A stretch of 64,000 bases of DNA from an uncultured Flavobacterium sp. (GTDB taxonomy: Bacteria > Bacteroidota > Bacteroidia > Flavobacteriales > Flavobacteriaceae). Below are positions 1-8,460 of the stretch, one piece after another. The position numbers and the translations under genes are program-made. The first letter of the stretch is position 1. Each line of letters starts with the position of its first letter. Location of the stretch: the NCBI RefSeq assembly GCF_963422545.1, contig NZ_OY730251.1, positions 186,001 through 250,000 of the forward strand, given 5' to 3'. Under the pieces are notes generated by a model. That model was not told where the DNA came from, ran no database searches, and worked only from the letters and a program-made list of their open reading frames with translations.

Positions 1-1276
1 TGTAAGGACAATCAGCAGGAATCATGTTTTTTAAAGCTCTTTGAGCTAAGTTACCGTGACCAACTTCTCTTCTTGAAGTTCCTCTTAGAGGTTTTGCTTC
101 ACCAGTAGAGAAAGGAGGGAAGTTATAGTGTAAATAGAATTTCTCTTCACCTTGTTCAGATGGAGAATCAATTTGGTTAGCTTCTCTTGAAGTTCCTAAA
201 GTTACAGTTGCCAATGCTTGAGTTTCTCCACGTGTAAATAAAGATGAACCGTGAACTCTTGGTAAATAATCAGTTTCACACCAAATTGGTCTGATGTCTG
301 TTGTTTTTCTACCATCTAAACGAACTCCTAATTCTAATACTACATTACGAACAGCTTCTTTGTTTGTTTTGTAGAAATATTTAGAAACTAAATCTCCGTC
401 AGCAGCTAATTCTTCTTCTGTAAATAAAGCTTTTACTTCTTCTTTTACTTCAGCAAATGCAGCTCCTCTTTCGTGTTTAGCTGAACCAACTTTTGCAATA
501 GCATAAATTTTATCGTATGCAGCAGCTTTTACTTTTTTATAGATTTCTTCGTTTTCTTTCTCACCTTCGTAAGTACGAATTTCTTTTTTACCAAAAGCAG
601 CTTGTAAACGCAATTGTGCGTGAATTTGAACTTTAATAGCTTCGTGAGCAAATTTAATTGCTTCAACCATTTCAGCTTCTGAAATTTCTTTCATCTCACC
701 TTCAACCATGGCAACTGAGTCTAAAGAAGCTCCAATCATCATGTCGATATCAGATTTTTCTAAGTCTACTCTGCTTGGATTGATAACAAATTTTCCGTCG
801 ATACGTGCAACACGTACTTCAGAAATTAAGTTATAAAAAGGAATGTCTGAAACTGCTAATGCTGCAGATGCAGCTAAACCAGCTAAAGCGTCTGGCATAA
901 CTTCTTCGTCATGAGACATTAATTGAATCATAACTTGCGTTTCAGCATGGTAATCATCTGGGAAAAGCGGACGTAAAACACGGTCTACTAATCTCATTGT
1001 TAATACTTCGCTATCACTTGGACGAGCTTCTCTTTTAAAGAAACCTCCTGGGAAACGACCTGCTGCTGCAAATTTTTCGCGATAATCTACCGTTAATGGT
1101 AAAAAATCAACACCTGGGTTTGACGTACGCGCTGAAACTGCTGTCGCAAGAATCATTGTGTCGCCCATTCTTACTACTACAGAGCCATCAGCTTGTTTAG
1201 CTAAACGTCCTGTCTCGATTGTGATGCTTCTGCCATCACCTAAATCGATCTTTTCTACAAATAATTGTGGAATCAT
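1..1276 (-). CDS. pnp: polyribonucleotide nucleotidyltransferase (PNPase), N-terminal part, cut by window edge
   Basis: PNPase degrades RNA 3'-to-5' using phosphate and can add nucleotides; it acts in the cytoplasm, often within a degradosome. Reading the minus strand from the ATG at 1276 gives MIPQLFVEKIDLGDGRSI followed by an uninterrupted frame of about 425 residues to the window edge. It covers the first RNase PH domain (the FKREARPSDSEVL and RPLFPDDY stretches are family hallmarks), the linking helical domain, and the start of the second RNase PH domain with its FTRGETQ motif. The full protein is normally about 710 residues, so the KH and S1 RNA-binding domains lie outside the window. 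It follows rpsO, the classical rpsO-pnp order, but a terminator separates the two. Confidence 0.96.
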   Translation of the reverse strand, partial: MIPQLFVEKIDLGDGRSITIETGRLAKQADGSVVVRMGDTMILATAVSARTSNPGVDFLPLTVDYREKFAAAGRFPGGFFKREARPSDSEVLTMRLVDRVLRPLFPDDYHAETQVMIQLMSHDEEVMPDALAGLAASAALAVSDIPFYNLISEVRVARIDGKFVINPSRVDLEKSDIDMMIGASLDSVAMVEGEMKEISEAEMVEAIKFAHEAIKVQIHAQLRLQAAFGKKEIRTYEGEKENEEIYKKVKAAAYDKIYAIAKVGSAKHERGAAFAEVKEEVKALFTEEELAADGDLVSKYFYKTNKEAVRNVVLELGVRLDGRKTTDIRPIWCETDYLPRVHGSSLFTRGETQALATVTLGTSREANQIDSPSEQGEEKFYLHYNFPPFSTGEAKPLRGTSRREVGHGNLAQRALKNMIPADCPY

Positions 1277-1300
1277 AATTTTTCCTTATTGGTTATACAA

Positions 1301-1355
1301 TGGGTTTTAGTTGTGTTGTAGTTGTTGTGTGTGTAGTTGTTGTTTCTAAAACCCA
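1301..1355 (-). promoter_or_regulatory. hairpin with long unstructured loop in the pnp leader
   Basis: TGGGTTTTAG (1301-1310) and CTAAAACCCA (1346-1355) form a perfect 10-bp stem 25 nt upstream of the pnp start. The 35-nt loop read on the coding strand is almost only A and C with some T and contains a repeated ACAACAACTAC word. pnp leaders in other bacteria are targets of RNase III and PNPase autoregulation; that this stem does the same is inference. Confidence 0.5.
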
Positions 1356-1404
1356 ATGAAAAACCAAACTTTTTTTCTTATAAAATGCTTGTAATGTAAA
1401 AACA

Positions 1405-1430
1405 AAAAGAGGCACTCTCGCACCTCTTTT
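1405..1430 (-). terminator. terminator after rpsO
   Basis: The arms AAAAGAGG and CCTCTTTT enclose a 10-nt loop just after the rpsO stop codon. On the minus strand the stem is followed by TTTTTGTTTTTA. It should end most rpsO transcripts before pnp. Confidence 0.7.
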
Positions 1431-1439
1431 CTATATTGA

Positions 1440-1706
1440 TTATTTTCTGATATTCAATACTTTGATAATCTCACGATATCTGTTGATCTCTTTCTTTTTC
1501 AAGTAATCTAACAAAGCTCTTCTTTTACCTACTAATAGTACAAGTGAACGCTCAGTGTTGTAATCGTGACGATTTTTTTTCAAGTGTTCAGTTAAGTGTG
1601 AAATTCTGTAAGTGAACAATGCAATTTGACCTTCTGCACTTCCAGTATTTGTTGCGCTACCGTGTTGTGCGAAAATCTCTTCCTTTTTTTCTTTAGTTAA
1701 ATACAT
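1440..1706 (-). CDS. rpsO: 30S ribosomal protein S15
   Basis: S15 is a primary binder of 16S rRNA in the central domain of the 30S subunit. The 88-residue product matches the usual family length (about 89) and shows the expected all-helical sequence: a GSATNTGSAEGQIA stretch near residues 16-29, then the conserved ISHLTEHLKKNRHDY segment and the LVGKRRALLDYLKK helix that contact rRNA. The start ATG at 1706 is unambiguous. It is followed by a terminator and then pnp on the same strand. Confidence 0.97.
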   Translation of the reverse strand: MYLTKEKKEEIFAQHGSATNTGSAEGQIALFTYRISHLTEHLKKNRHDYNTERSLVLLVGKRRALLDYLKKKEINRYREIIKVLNIRK

Positions 1707-1880
1707 TCCAATATTATTTAATGATTTTTATGTATGTCATACAACTTTTGTAAGACGGGTGCAAAATTAGGTTAAAAAAACAAAAAAATCAAACAAAACT
1801 AAAAGAATCTGAAAAAAAGAACCTAAAACTGCGATTCTTCTTTTTTGAGTGTTTTTAAATCAACTAAAAAAAATATTCTT

Positions 1881-2825
1881 TTATAAGTTAACAGTTATAG
1901 GTATAGAATAAAGTACACGAACATTAACGCCTCTTTGCTGACCAGGAATCCAATTCTCATAACTGGTAATTACTCTTATTGCTTCTTCATCAAGGCCGTA
2001 TCCTAATGATTTGATAACTTTTGGTTCGATAATTTTACCATCTTTATCTATAATAAAGGTAACAAATAATTTACCGCTTATTTTATTTTGGAAAGCTTCT
2101 CTGGTTTTTGTGAAATTTTTTCCAACATAATTATAGAAGTCCTGAATTCCTTTTTTGGGCATTGCTTTTAATTCCAAAACATTGTATTCATGTTCAACTC
2201 CAGAAGAATCTATGTTTTTCCCCGAAATAAATTCTCCTTTTTTATAAAGATCAGTGTATTGATAATTCATTTTTTTATCAATACCTGTCCAAACACCATC
2301 TTTAAATCCGTTTTTTATTTTTCCTTTTACAGACCTGCTTCCATCAGTTTCCTCATAATTTCCATTACCGTTAATTACAAGGTGTTCGTTTTTGTAATTC
2401 CAATATTGATACGTTTTAAAGTCAGAATTAAAACCTTTTTCAGAATCGATATATTCTCCTTCTAATTTTGGATTTCCGTTTTCGTACCACTCCAGAAGTT
2501 TTCCTGTTAGTCTGGACTTATAATAATTTTGAGTACTTTTTTTATTCCCGTTTTCATAATAAAAAATGTATTGACCTTCTTTTGTATTACCATCTTTTGT
2601 TTTTGATGTTCCTTCCATTTGCAGAACACCGGATTTGTAGTAATCATAAATTTGATACAAATCTTTTTCGCTATAATAATCTTTTACGATTCTGTAATAT
2701 TTGTAATTTTCTTTTGTTGTTTCTTTCCAAATTGAATCAAAATACACCGTTTTATCTGTAGAGTTTTGAGAAAAAAGTAAAATGGGAATTAAAAGTAAAA
2801 ACGCAAGCAAAGAGTAGTTTTTCAT
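1881..2825 (-). CDS. secreted MORN-like repeat protein with TonB C-terminal domain
   Basis: The 314-residue product starts with a signal peptide (hydrophobic core LLAFLLLIPILLF, ending SQ). Residues about 70-200 hold repeats of the YwqK/MORN type (YYENGNKK, WYENGNPKLEGEY). The last 90 residues look like a TonB_C domain: GKLFVTFIIDKDGKI, then an EEAIRVI helix and a closing strand ITVNL. Such fusions are common in Flavobacteriaceae and are usually named energy transducer TonB family proteins, but the N-terminal transmembrane anchor and proline-rich linker of true TonB are missing. It more likely acts in the periplasm or at the outer membrane. Its exact role is unknown. It stands alone between rpsO and the msrC-like gene. 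Confidence 0.75.
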   Translation of the reverse strand: MKNYSLLAFLLLIPILLFSQNSTDKTVYFDSIWKETTKENYKYYRIVKDYYSEKDLYQIYDYYKSGVLQMEGTSKTKDGNTKEGQYIFYYENGNKKSTQNYYKSRLTGKLLEWYENGNPKLEGEYIDSEKGFNSDFKTYQYWNYKNEHLVINGNGNYEETDGSRSVKGKIKNGFKDGVWTGIDKKMNYQYTDLYKKGEFISGKNIDSSGVEHEYNVLELKAMPKKGIQDFYNYVGKNFTKTREAFQNKISGKLFVTFIIDKDGKIIEPKVIKSLGYGLDEEAIRVITSYENWIPGQQRGVNVRVLYSIPITVNL

Positions 2826-2864
2826 AAATTGATTTGGAAGGTTAGAAATAAAAAAAGAATGATT

Positions 2865-3320
2865 TTAATACAATTTTGCAACTTCTTGATTTACAAACTC
2901 TAAAAATCTTTCATCAGCTTCAGTAAACGGATCAATAACGTGGCTGTCAATATCAATTTGGCCAATATTTACTCCATCAACAAATAAAGGAACTACAATT
3001 TCTGATTTAACAGTAAAACTGCAGGCAATATAATTGTCTTGAGCGGCAACATCCGGTACGACAAAATTTGCATTGCTTTCGGCTACTTGTCCGCAGATTC
3101 CTTTTCCAAACGGAATAACAGTATGGTCAGTTTCTGCACCAACATAAGGGCCTAAGTGTAGGGTTTTGTTTTCATGATTGGCAAAATAAAAACCAACCCA
3201 ATTGTAATATTCTACATTTGCATTTAAAAGTTGGCAAATGGCTAATAATTTTTCGTCTCTAAGAGTATTAGTGTCAGCTACAATAGCGCTTATTTTTGGT
3301 TGTAATTCCTGAAATGTCAT
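2865..3320 (-). CDS. msrC: GAF-domain free methionine-R-sulfoxide reductase
   Basis: The 151-residue protein is a single GAF domain of the free Met-(R)-sulfoxide reductase (fRMsr, YebR) type, which repairs oxidised free methionine. Family signatures are VGFYF near residue 42, GKGICG with Cys76, and NYIAC with Cys100, followed by SEIVVPLF and IGQIDIDS. The 24-residue spacing of the two cysteines matches Cys94 and Cys118 of the E. coli enzyme as I recall it; a third cysteine equivalent to Cys84 is not evident. Length is typical of the family. It lies upstream of and divergent from xrtF. Confidence 0.8.
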   Translation of the reverse strand: MTFQELQPKISAIVADTNTLRDEKLLAICQLLNANVEYYNWVGFYFANHENKTLHLGPYVGAETDHTVIPFGKGICGQVAESNANFVVPDVAAQDNYIACSFTVKSEIVVPLFVDGVNIGQIDIDSHVIDPFTEADERFLEFVNQEVAKLY

Positions 3321-3375
3321 GATATAAAAATTTTATACAAAAGTATTTAAAGCTAAACTCAAAAAATACATAAAT

Positions 3376-3930
3376 TTGAAAAAAAAAATCCCTTTGAGAA
3401 AATATTTAATACAGTTCAAGCCTTTCCTGATTTTTATAGGTACTTTTTTTGCTGCTTATATTGTACTTACATTTATTTATAAGTTCTATTTGAATAGTTT
3501 TGGACTAAATGATGTTGACGGAATTACGAAAATCGTAGGCCGCAATGTCGAACAATTAATGCAGTTGTTCAATACCGATTTTAAAGTAGATATAAACCGG
3601 CATAATCCCTGGTTAGATATTTGGTATAATAAAAAACATATGGCACGAATCATTGAAGGCTGTAATGCTATTAGTGTTACTATTTTGTTTGTTTCGTTTG
3701 TCGTTGCTTTCTCAGGAAAATTTAAACCAACGTTTCTTTTTATCTTGCTTGGAATTTTTCTGATTTATATTTGTAACGTTGCCCGAATTGCTTTCTTAGT
3801 AGTTTTGGTTTATAATTTTCCCGGGTATGCTCATTTTTTACACGGAGTCTTTTTCCCCTTAGTCATTTACGGAATGGTATTCGTTTTATGGGTTATTTGG
3901 ATTAATAAATTTTCAAAATATGCCAGATAA
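3376..3930 (+). CDS. xrtF: exosortase family protein XrtF
   Basis: An integral membrane cysteine protease/transpeptidase of the exosortase/archaeosortase superfamily, expected to process a C-terminal sorting tail on surface proteins. The 184-residue sequence has about five membrane segments and the three conserved catalytic positions in order: Cys96 in IIEGCNAIS, Arg137 in CNVARIAF, and His156 in HFLHGVFFP. The small size and its overlap with the next gene fit the flavobacterial XrtF subgroup. The start is TTG at 3376 (MKKKIPLRKY); I found no better ATG upstream. No recognisable sorting-tail substrate gene is next to it, which is usual for this subgroup. Confidence 0.85.
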   Translation: MKKKIPLRKYLIQFKPFLIFIGTFFAAYIVLTFIYKFYLNSFGLNDVDGITKIVGRNVEQLMQLFNTDFKVDINRHNPWLDIWYNKKHMARIIEGCNAISVTILFVSFVVAFSGKFKPTFLFILLGIFLIYICNVARIAFLVVLVYNFPGYAHFLHGVFFPLVIYGMVFVLWVIWINKFSKYAR

Positions 3931-4369
3931 TATTATAAAGAAGCACAAATTAAAAATTCTGGTTTCGATTCTGGTTGTGTTTTGTTTTGGACTAATCAGA
4001 GCATTTGAAGATCAATTGTTTTATGATCCTTTTTTAGCTTATTTCAAAGGAAATTTTCAAAATTTGCCTTTTCCTGAAATTGATTATTTTAAGCTTTTCT
4101 TGGGACTTTTTCTTCGATACATTCTAAATACTGTTTTGTCTTTGCTGCTAATTTATACATTGTTTCAAGATATAGAAATTCTTAAATTCAGTACCTTCAT
4201 GTACGGCTTTTTTCTAGTACTTCTCTTTGTGATGTTTTTTGTTATTATTGAATATTTTCCAGATGCAAACTGGCTTCTTTTCTACATAAGACGTTTTATT
4301 ATTCAGCCCATATTTATATTGTTGTTTATTCCCGCATTTTATTATCAGAAGCTAAATCTTAAAAAATAA
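3920..4369 (+). CDS. exosortase F system-associated membrane protein
   Basis: A 149-residue protein with four to five hydrophobic helices (for example LKILVSILVVFCFGLI, LRYILNTVLSLLLIYTLF, FFLVLLFVMFFVIIEYF, FIIQPIFILLFIPAFYY). It overlaps the 3' end of xrtF by 11 bp in another frame, so the two are translationally coupled. Position, size and topology match the XrtF-associated protein family of Flavobacteriia. The name rests mainly on context, and no biochemical role is known. Confidence 0.75.
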   Translation: MPDNIIKKHKLKILVSILVVFCFGLIRAFEDQLFYDPFLAYFKGNFQNLPFPEIDYFKLFLGLFLRYILNTVLSLLLIYTLFQDIEILKFSTFMYGFFLVLLFVMFFVIIEYFPDANWLLFYIRRFIIQPIFILLFIPAFYYQKLNLKK

Positions 4370-4414
4370 CATTTCATTAAATCTTTTTTAAGCCTTTTTT
4401 GGTATTTTTGCAGT

Positions 4415-4813
4415 ATGAATATAAAGAAATGCACCGGATTATTTTTAGCTTTTCTATTGTTGGTTTCCAACATTGGGTTTGCTTTTGACGTGCATTATTG
4501 TGGAGGTGAAATCGCTTCTGTTTCATTAAATACTACAGCTTCTGCATCTCCTGAAAAGAAATGTTGCGGAGCATCTGAAAAAAAATCTTCTTGTTGTAAA
4601 GACAAAGTAGTTCATTTCGAAAAAAAATCAGACAATGCTACTTTTAAGATTTTCTTTTTTCAATTAGATTTTCCTGCGGTAATTCAGGATTACAAACCAA
4701 TGGTTTTTGTATCAATCCCGAATTTTAAAAGCAATCAAATCACTTCGTATTATGCTGATGCGAATGCGCCGCCATTATTTAAATTATACCATCAATACAT
4801 TTTTTATTCCTGA
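4415..4813 (+). CDS. HYC_CC_PP family Cys-rich secreted protein
   Basis: A 132-residue secreted protein. After a signal peptide (LFLAFLLLVSNIGFAF) come the three elements that give the family its name: HYCGG near residue 28, the paired cysteines KKCC and SSCC near residues 50-60, and NAPPLF near the C-terminus. The Cys/His content suggests metal binding. It lies directly upstream of a TonB-dependent receptor and a CxxC heavy-metal-associated protein, so an accessory role in metal, probably copper, handling at the envelope is a reasonable inference. Confidence 0.8.
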   Translation: MNIKKCTGLFLAFLLLVSNIGFAFDVHYCGGEIASVSLNTTASASPEKKCCGASEKKSSCCKDKVVHFEKKSDNATFKIFFFQLDFPAVIQDYKPMVFVSIPNFKSNQITSYYADANAPPLFKLYHQYIFYS

Positions 4814-4929
4814 TTTTAATGTTTAGAATCAAGCTGTTTATTGGCTTGCGCTATACTGTTTAGTTATTTTTCATTTAATGAAAATTTCTATAAAAGCAGT
4901 TTTTCTAATTAATATTAAAATCATTTTTT

Positions 4930-6936
4930 ATGCAAAAAATTATCATGCTTTTTTGTATGATTTTAGTTTCTATATCTGCTTTTTCGCAAGAAGATTTAGA
5001 GGAAGTTAAAATCACAAAGAAGCAAAAAGGAATAAAAAAATCCTATACGCTTACCTCAAATACTTCTGTTATTACAAGTAAAGAATTGCTAAAAGCAGCA
5101 TGTTGTAATTTGGCCGAAAGTTTCGAGACAAATCCGTCTATCGATGTGAATTTTTCTGATGCTTTAACAGGAACAAAACAAATAAAAATGTTGGGGCTTA
5201 CAAGTCCTTATTTGATGATTACCGAGGAGAATATTCCTTCGGTACGTGGAGCTTCTCAAGCTTACGGATTGTCATTTACGCCCGGAACCTGGATCGAAAG
5301 TGTTCAGATTACTAAAGGAGCCGGAAGTGTAATTAATGGTTACGAAAGCATTTCGGGACAAATAAATACAGAACTTCTAAAGCCGTTAAATGATGTTCCT
5401 TTCTTTTTGAATGTCTATGGTTCTACCGATGCAAGGTTTGAGGTAAACACACATTTCAATAAAAAATTATCTGATAAATGGGCGACAAGTTTGTTCGTTC
5501 ATGGAAATGCCCGTGTCGTAAAAAACGATATGAATAATGATGGTTTTCTGGATAATCCTCTGGGAAAACAAATCAATGTTTTAAATCGATATCAGTATTA
5601 TGATGCCGAAAGTGGTTTGGTAAGTTTTATTAATTTCAGATATATGAATGATAAAAAACAAACCGGAGAAGTTGATTTTGATAAAGACAGAGATCGCGGA
5701 ACCAAAAATCATTGGGGTTCAGAAATTAATACAGAACGTTTTGACGTTTCCACAAAAATTGGATACGTTTTTAAAGATATGCCGTATCAGAGTATCGGTT
5801 TTCAGAATGCTTTTAATAGTCATAATCAGAACTCTTATTTTGGTTTGAATTTGTATGATATTAAGCAAAATAGTTTTTATTCGAATTTGATCTTCAACTC
5901 GATTATCAACAATACCATGCATAAGTTCTCGACCGGTTTAAATTTTACTTATGACCAATATCAGGAATTTGTGAATGTAAATGATTATAGCAGAGTCGAT
6001 AACTCGGTTGGAGCATTCTTTGAATATACTTATGATAATACAGATAATTTTAGTTTAATTCTGGGAGGAAGGGTAGATAATCATAACCGTTTAGGCTTTT
6101 TTGTGACACCGCGTTTACACATGAGATACAATCCCTGGAAGGATGGGGTTATTCGTTTTTCTGCAGGAAAAGGAAAACGTTCTGCTAATATTTTTGCCGA
6201 GAACCAACAGCTTTTTGCAAGTTCCAGAACATTTTCGATTTTAGATCATAGTGGAAAAATTTATGGTTTAGATCCGGAAATTGCATGGAATTACGGAATT
6301 AGTTTTTCTCAGAAGTTTAAACTTTTCAGTAAAAATGCCGAAGTAGGATTTGATTTCTACAGAACAGATTTTCAAAATCAGGCCGTTGTAGATTTGATGC
6401 AGAGTCCGCAAGATGTTTTATTTTATAATTTAAAAGGAAGTTCGTTTGCGAATAGCTTTCAGTTTGAGTTCAATTACGAGTTAATTCATAATTTGAATTT
6501 GAGAACAGCATATAAGTATTACGATATTCAAACTGATTATTTGAGAGGAACTTTTCAACGTCCATTACAAGCCAAACATCGTTTTTTAGGAAATTTGGAG
6601 TATGAAACTCAATTAAACAATGGAAAACAATGGAAGTTTGATTATACGTTTAATTGGACAGGGAAACAACAATTGCCATATACGGCATCAAATCCTGTAG
6701 CGGATCAGTTTCCTGATTTGTCTCCATCTTATGCTGTTATGAACATGCAGGTTACAAGAGTGCTTTCACCAGTTTTTGAAGTATATGTTGGTGGAGAAAA
6801 CATTGGAAATTACAAACAACAAAAAGCAATTTTGGGTGCCGAAGATCCATTTGGTCCTAATTTTGATGCTTCTGTAGCATATGCGCCAATTTTTGGACAA
6901 ATGTATTATGCAGGATTAAGATTTAAAATAAAATAA
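4930..6936 (+). CDS. TonB-dependent outer-membrane receptor, probable metal/copper module
   Basis: A 668-residue outer-membrane receptor with a signal peptide (ending SISAFSQ), a plug domain (about residues 40-160, with ITKGAGSVINGYESISGQINTEL at its end) and a 22-strand-type beta barrel ending in an aromatic/basic terminal strand (YYAGLRFKIK). It lacks the carboxypeptidase-like N-terminal domain found in many Bacteroidota receptors. A Cys pair lies in the plug region (KAACCNLAESF), which is unusual for a siderophore receptor and fits binding of a soft metal. It sits between a Cys-rich secreted protein and an HMA-domain protein with gaps of 117 and 29 bp, all on the plus strand. Substrate assignment to copper is inference from neighbours. 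Confidence 0.85.
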   Translation: MQKIIMLFCMILVSISAFSQEDLEEVKITKKQKGIKKSYTLTSNTSVITSKELLKAACCNLAESFETNPSIDVNFSDALTGTKQIKMLGLTSPYLMITEENIPSVRGASQAYGLSFTPGTWIESVQITKGAGSVINGYESISGQINTELLKPLNDVPFFLNVYGSTDARFEVNTHFNKKLSDKWATSLFVHGNARVVKNDMNNDGFLDNPLGKQINVLNRYQYYDAESGLVSFINFRYMNDKKQTGEVDFDKDRDRGTKNHWGSEINTERFDVSTKIGYVFKDMPYQSIGFQNAFNSHNQNSYFGLNLYDIKQNSFYSNLIFNSIINNTMHKFSTGLNFTYDQYQEFVNVNDYSRVDNSVGAFFEYTYDNTDNFSLILGGRVDNHNRLGFFVTPRLHMRYNPWKDGVIRFSAGKGKRSANIFAENQQLFASSRTFSILDHSGKIYGLDPEIAWNYGISFSQKFKLFSKNAEVGFDFYRTDFQNQAVVDLMQSPQDVLFYNLKGSSFANSFQFEFNYELIHNLNLRTAYKYYDIQTDYLRGTFQRPLQAKHRFLGNLEYETQLNNGKQWKFDYTFNWTGKQQLPYTASNPVADQFPDLSPSYAVMNMQVTRVLSPVFEVYVGGENIGNYKQQKAILGAEDPFGPNFDASVAYAPIFGQMYYAGLRFKIK

Positions 6937-6965
6937 TAAATTTATAAACTTTAATAATAAATAAA

Positions 6966-7316
6966 ATGAAAAATATAGTTTTAATTGCATTAGTGACTTT
7001 TCTGGGATTTTCAGCGCAAGCTCAAACTCAAACTAAGAAAAATAAGAATTTAAAATACACTACAGAAGTAAATGGTAATTGTGAACAATGTAAAAAACGT
7101 ATCGAAAAAGCCGCGTTTGGTGTTCCCGGTGTTAAATCGGCGAGTTGGGACATAAGTTCACATGAATTAACGGTGATTTTGAATGAAGAAAAGTCGTCAA
7201 CGGCAGATTTAAACAAGGCAATTGCCAAAGTTGGGCATGATACTAAAGATGTTAAGGCAACAGAATCTGATTATGCCAATTTGCATTCTTGTTGTAAATA
7301 TGTTCGAGAAGAATAA
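6966..7316 (+). CDS. secreted heavy-metal-associated (HMA) domain protein
   Basis: A 116-residue periplasmic protein: signal peptide (MKNIVLIALVTFLGFSAQAQ) followed by one HMA ferredoxin-like domain. The metal-binding CxxC motif is Cys39-Glu-Gln-Cys42, in the position of the GMTCxxC loop, but GMT is replaced by VNGN. The core GVPGVKSASWD and the ALNKAIAKVGHD-like helix are typical. A second Cys pair follows near the C-terminus (HSCCKY). It is the last gene of the module and is followed by a terminator. It probably passes a metal ion between the outer-membrane receptor and periplasmic partners. Confidence 0.85.
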   Translation: MKNIVLIALVTFLGFSAQAQTQTKKNKNLKYTTEVNGNCEQCKKRIEKAAFGVPGVKSASWDISSHELTVILNEEKSSTADLNKAIAKVGHDTKDVKATESDYANLHSCCKYVREE

Positions 7317-7324
7317 TCATAGAG

Positions 7325-7350
7325 AGCCCAGGTATAACTTGGGCTTTTTT
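7325..7350 (+). terminator. terminator after the HMA-domain gene
   Basis: AGCCCAGG (7325-7332) pairs with CTTGGGCT (7338-7345) around a 5-nt loop and is followed by a T6 run. Confidence 0.85.
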
Positions 7351-7445
7351 AATAGTTAATTTATCTTTAAAATACTGTATTTTATTGTAGTTGAAGTAAA
7401 TTATTGTTACTTTCACGAACTTATACATGTAACCAAGCTCATTTT

Positions 7446-8126
7446 ATGAATAATTTTGATTGGACTCAATTAGTCAACCCTGAATTTTATATCACATTAA
7501 GTATTGGCGGTTTTCAGATTGGTTTATATATTGTTTTGTTTATCGTTTTTGCTGAAACAGGACTTTTTGCAGGTTTTTTTCTACCAGGAGATAGTTTGCT
7601 TTTTTTAGCAGGTATTTATAGTCGTGATTTAATCGAAAACGTAATATACATTCCGGGAGATTTTATTAATGTATTCTTGCTTTCAACTCTTGTTGCAATA
7701 ATGGGAGTTTTAGGAAATATGACAGGCTATTGGTTTGGACACAAAAGTGGATACTATTTATTTAAAAAAGAAGATACTTTCTGGTTTAAAAAGAAATATC
7801 TGTTACAATCGAAAGATTTCTTTGAAAAATATGGTGGAAAAGCAATTATTTATGCACGTTTCTTACCAATCTTTAGAACTTTTGCACCAATCATTGCCGG
7901 AATAGTTTCTATGAATAAGAAGAATTTTATGTTCTACAATATTTTGAGTTCGTTTTTGTGGTCTTTTATCTTGATTTTTTCAGGACATTATTTATACGGA
8001 GTGTTCTTAAAACAAGGAATAGATTTAAAACAACATATAGAGTACATCATTGTAATCATTATCATAATATCTACATTTCCGGTTGTACTTAAGCTTTTAA
8101 AGAAAAGACCAAGCGAAGAAATATAA
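7446..8126 (+). CDS. DedA family membrane protein
   Basis: A 226-residue inner-membrane protein of the DedA/SNARE-associated family, members of which are lipid (undecaprenyl-phosphate or phospholipid) flippases or are needed for envelope homeostasis. Family signatures are visible: ETGLFAGFFLPGDSLLFLAG near residue 36, the GYWFGHKSGYYLF segment, and FFEKYGGKAIIYARFLPIFRTFAPIIAG with the conserved Phe/Tyr-x-Arg-Phe-x-Pro and Arg. I chose the ATG at 7446 (MNNFDWTQL); an in-frame TTG at 7404 would add 14 unconvincing residues. The gene is alone between two terminators. Confidence 0.88.
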   Translation: MNNFDWTQLVNPEFYITLSIGGFQIGLYIVLFIVFAETGLFAGFFLPGDSLLFLAGIYSRDLIENVIYIPGDFINVFLLSTLVAIMGVLGNMTGYWFGHKSGYYLFKKEDTFWFKKKYLLQSKDFFEKYGGKAIIYARFLPIFRTFAPIIAGIVSMNKKNFMFYNILSSFLWSFILIFSGHYLYGVFLKQGIDLKQHIEYIIVIIIIISTFPVVLKLLKKRPSEEI

Positions 8127-8142
8127 AGATAAAAACTAAAAA

Positions 8143-8178
8143 AAAGGTCCGAAGTTTTTGAACTTCGGACCTTTTTTT
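8143..8178. terminator. strong terminator after the DedA gene
   Basis: A 14-bp perfect stem (AAAGGTCCGAAGTT with AACTTCGGACCTTT, 4-nt loop) preceded by an A-run and followed by T7. It could work in both directions. Confidence 0.9.
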
Positions 8179-8212
8179 ATGGATATTATTTTTAGTATCA
8201 ATCTATTTTATT

Positions 8213-8240
8213 ATAGCCCACGGTTTCAACCATGGGCTAT
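8213..8240. repeat. REP-like palindrome (AGCCCAyGGTT type)
   Basis: ATAGCCCACGGTT and AACCATGGGCTAT form a 13-bp inverted repeat with one mismatch and a 2-nt centre. It has no T-run and lies away from gene ends. I recall palindromes of this kind being frequent between flavobacterial genes; copy number could not be checked here. Confidence 0.6.
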
Positions 8241-8460
8241 GTTTACAGAATGAAATTATAAGAATGATTTTTATGCTTGTATCTTAATCTTAATCAAGAA
8301 ACATAAATCTAAGGATCTAAGGAAAGAAACTCGAGTTTCTGAAAAACTTAAGTAAAGGTCTTTAGATTAAATTGTTTGTTATTCGATGCAGAAGTAGCTG
8401 GTGCAAATTGGAATTTGGAATTTAAAATTTAAAAAATTGAAATTTAATTTTTCAAAAGGT
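8241..8460. other. gene-free stretch with AT-rich word repeats
   Basis: No ORF or RNA gene is visible. Near 8406-8455 there is a run of near-repeated words (TTGGAATTTGGAATTTAAA and similar), a low-complexity type also seen at 20190-20290. It precedes the 3' end of rodA. Confidence 0.4.

Noticed and set aside
7404..7445. Upstream TTG start for the DedA gene
   Set aside because: It adds 14 residues with no family resemblance; the ATG at 7446 gives the normal DedA N-terminus.
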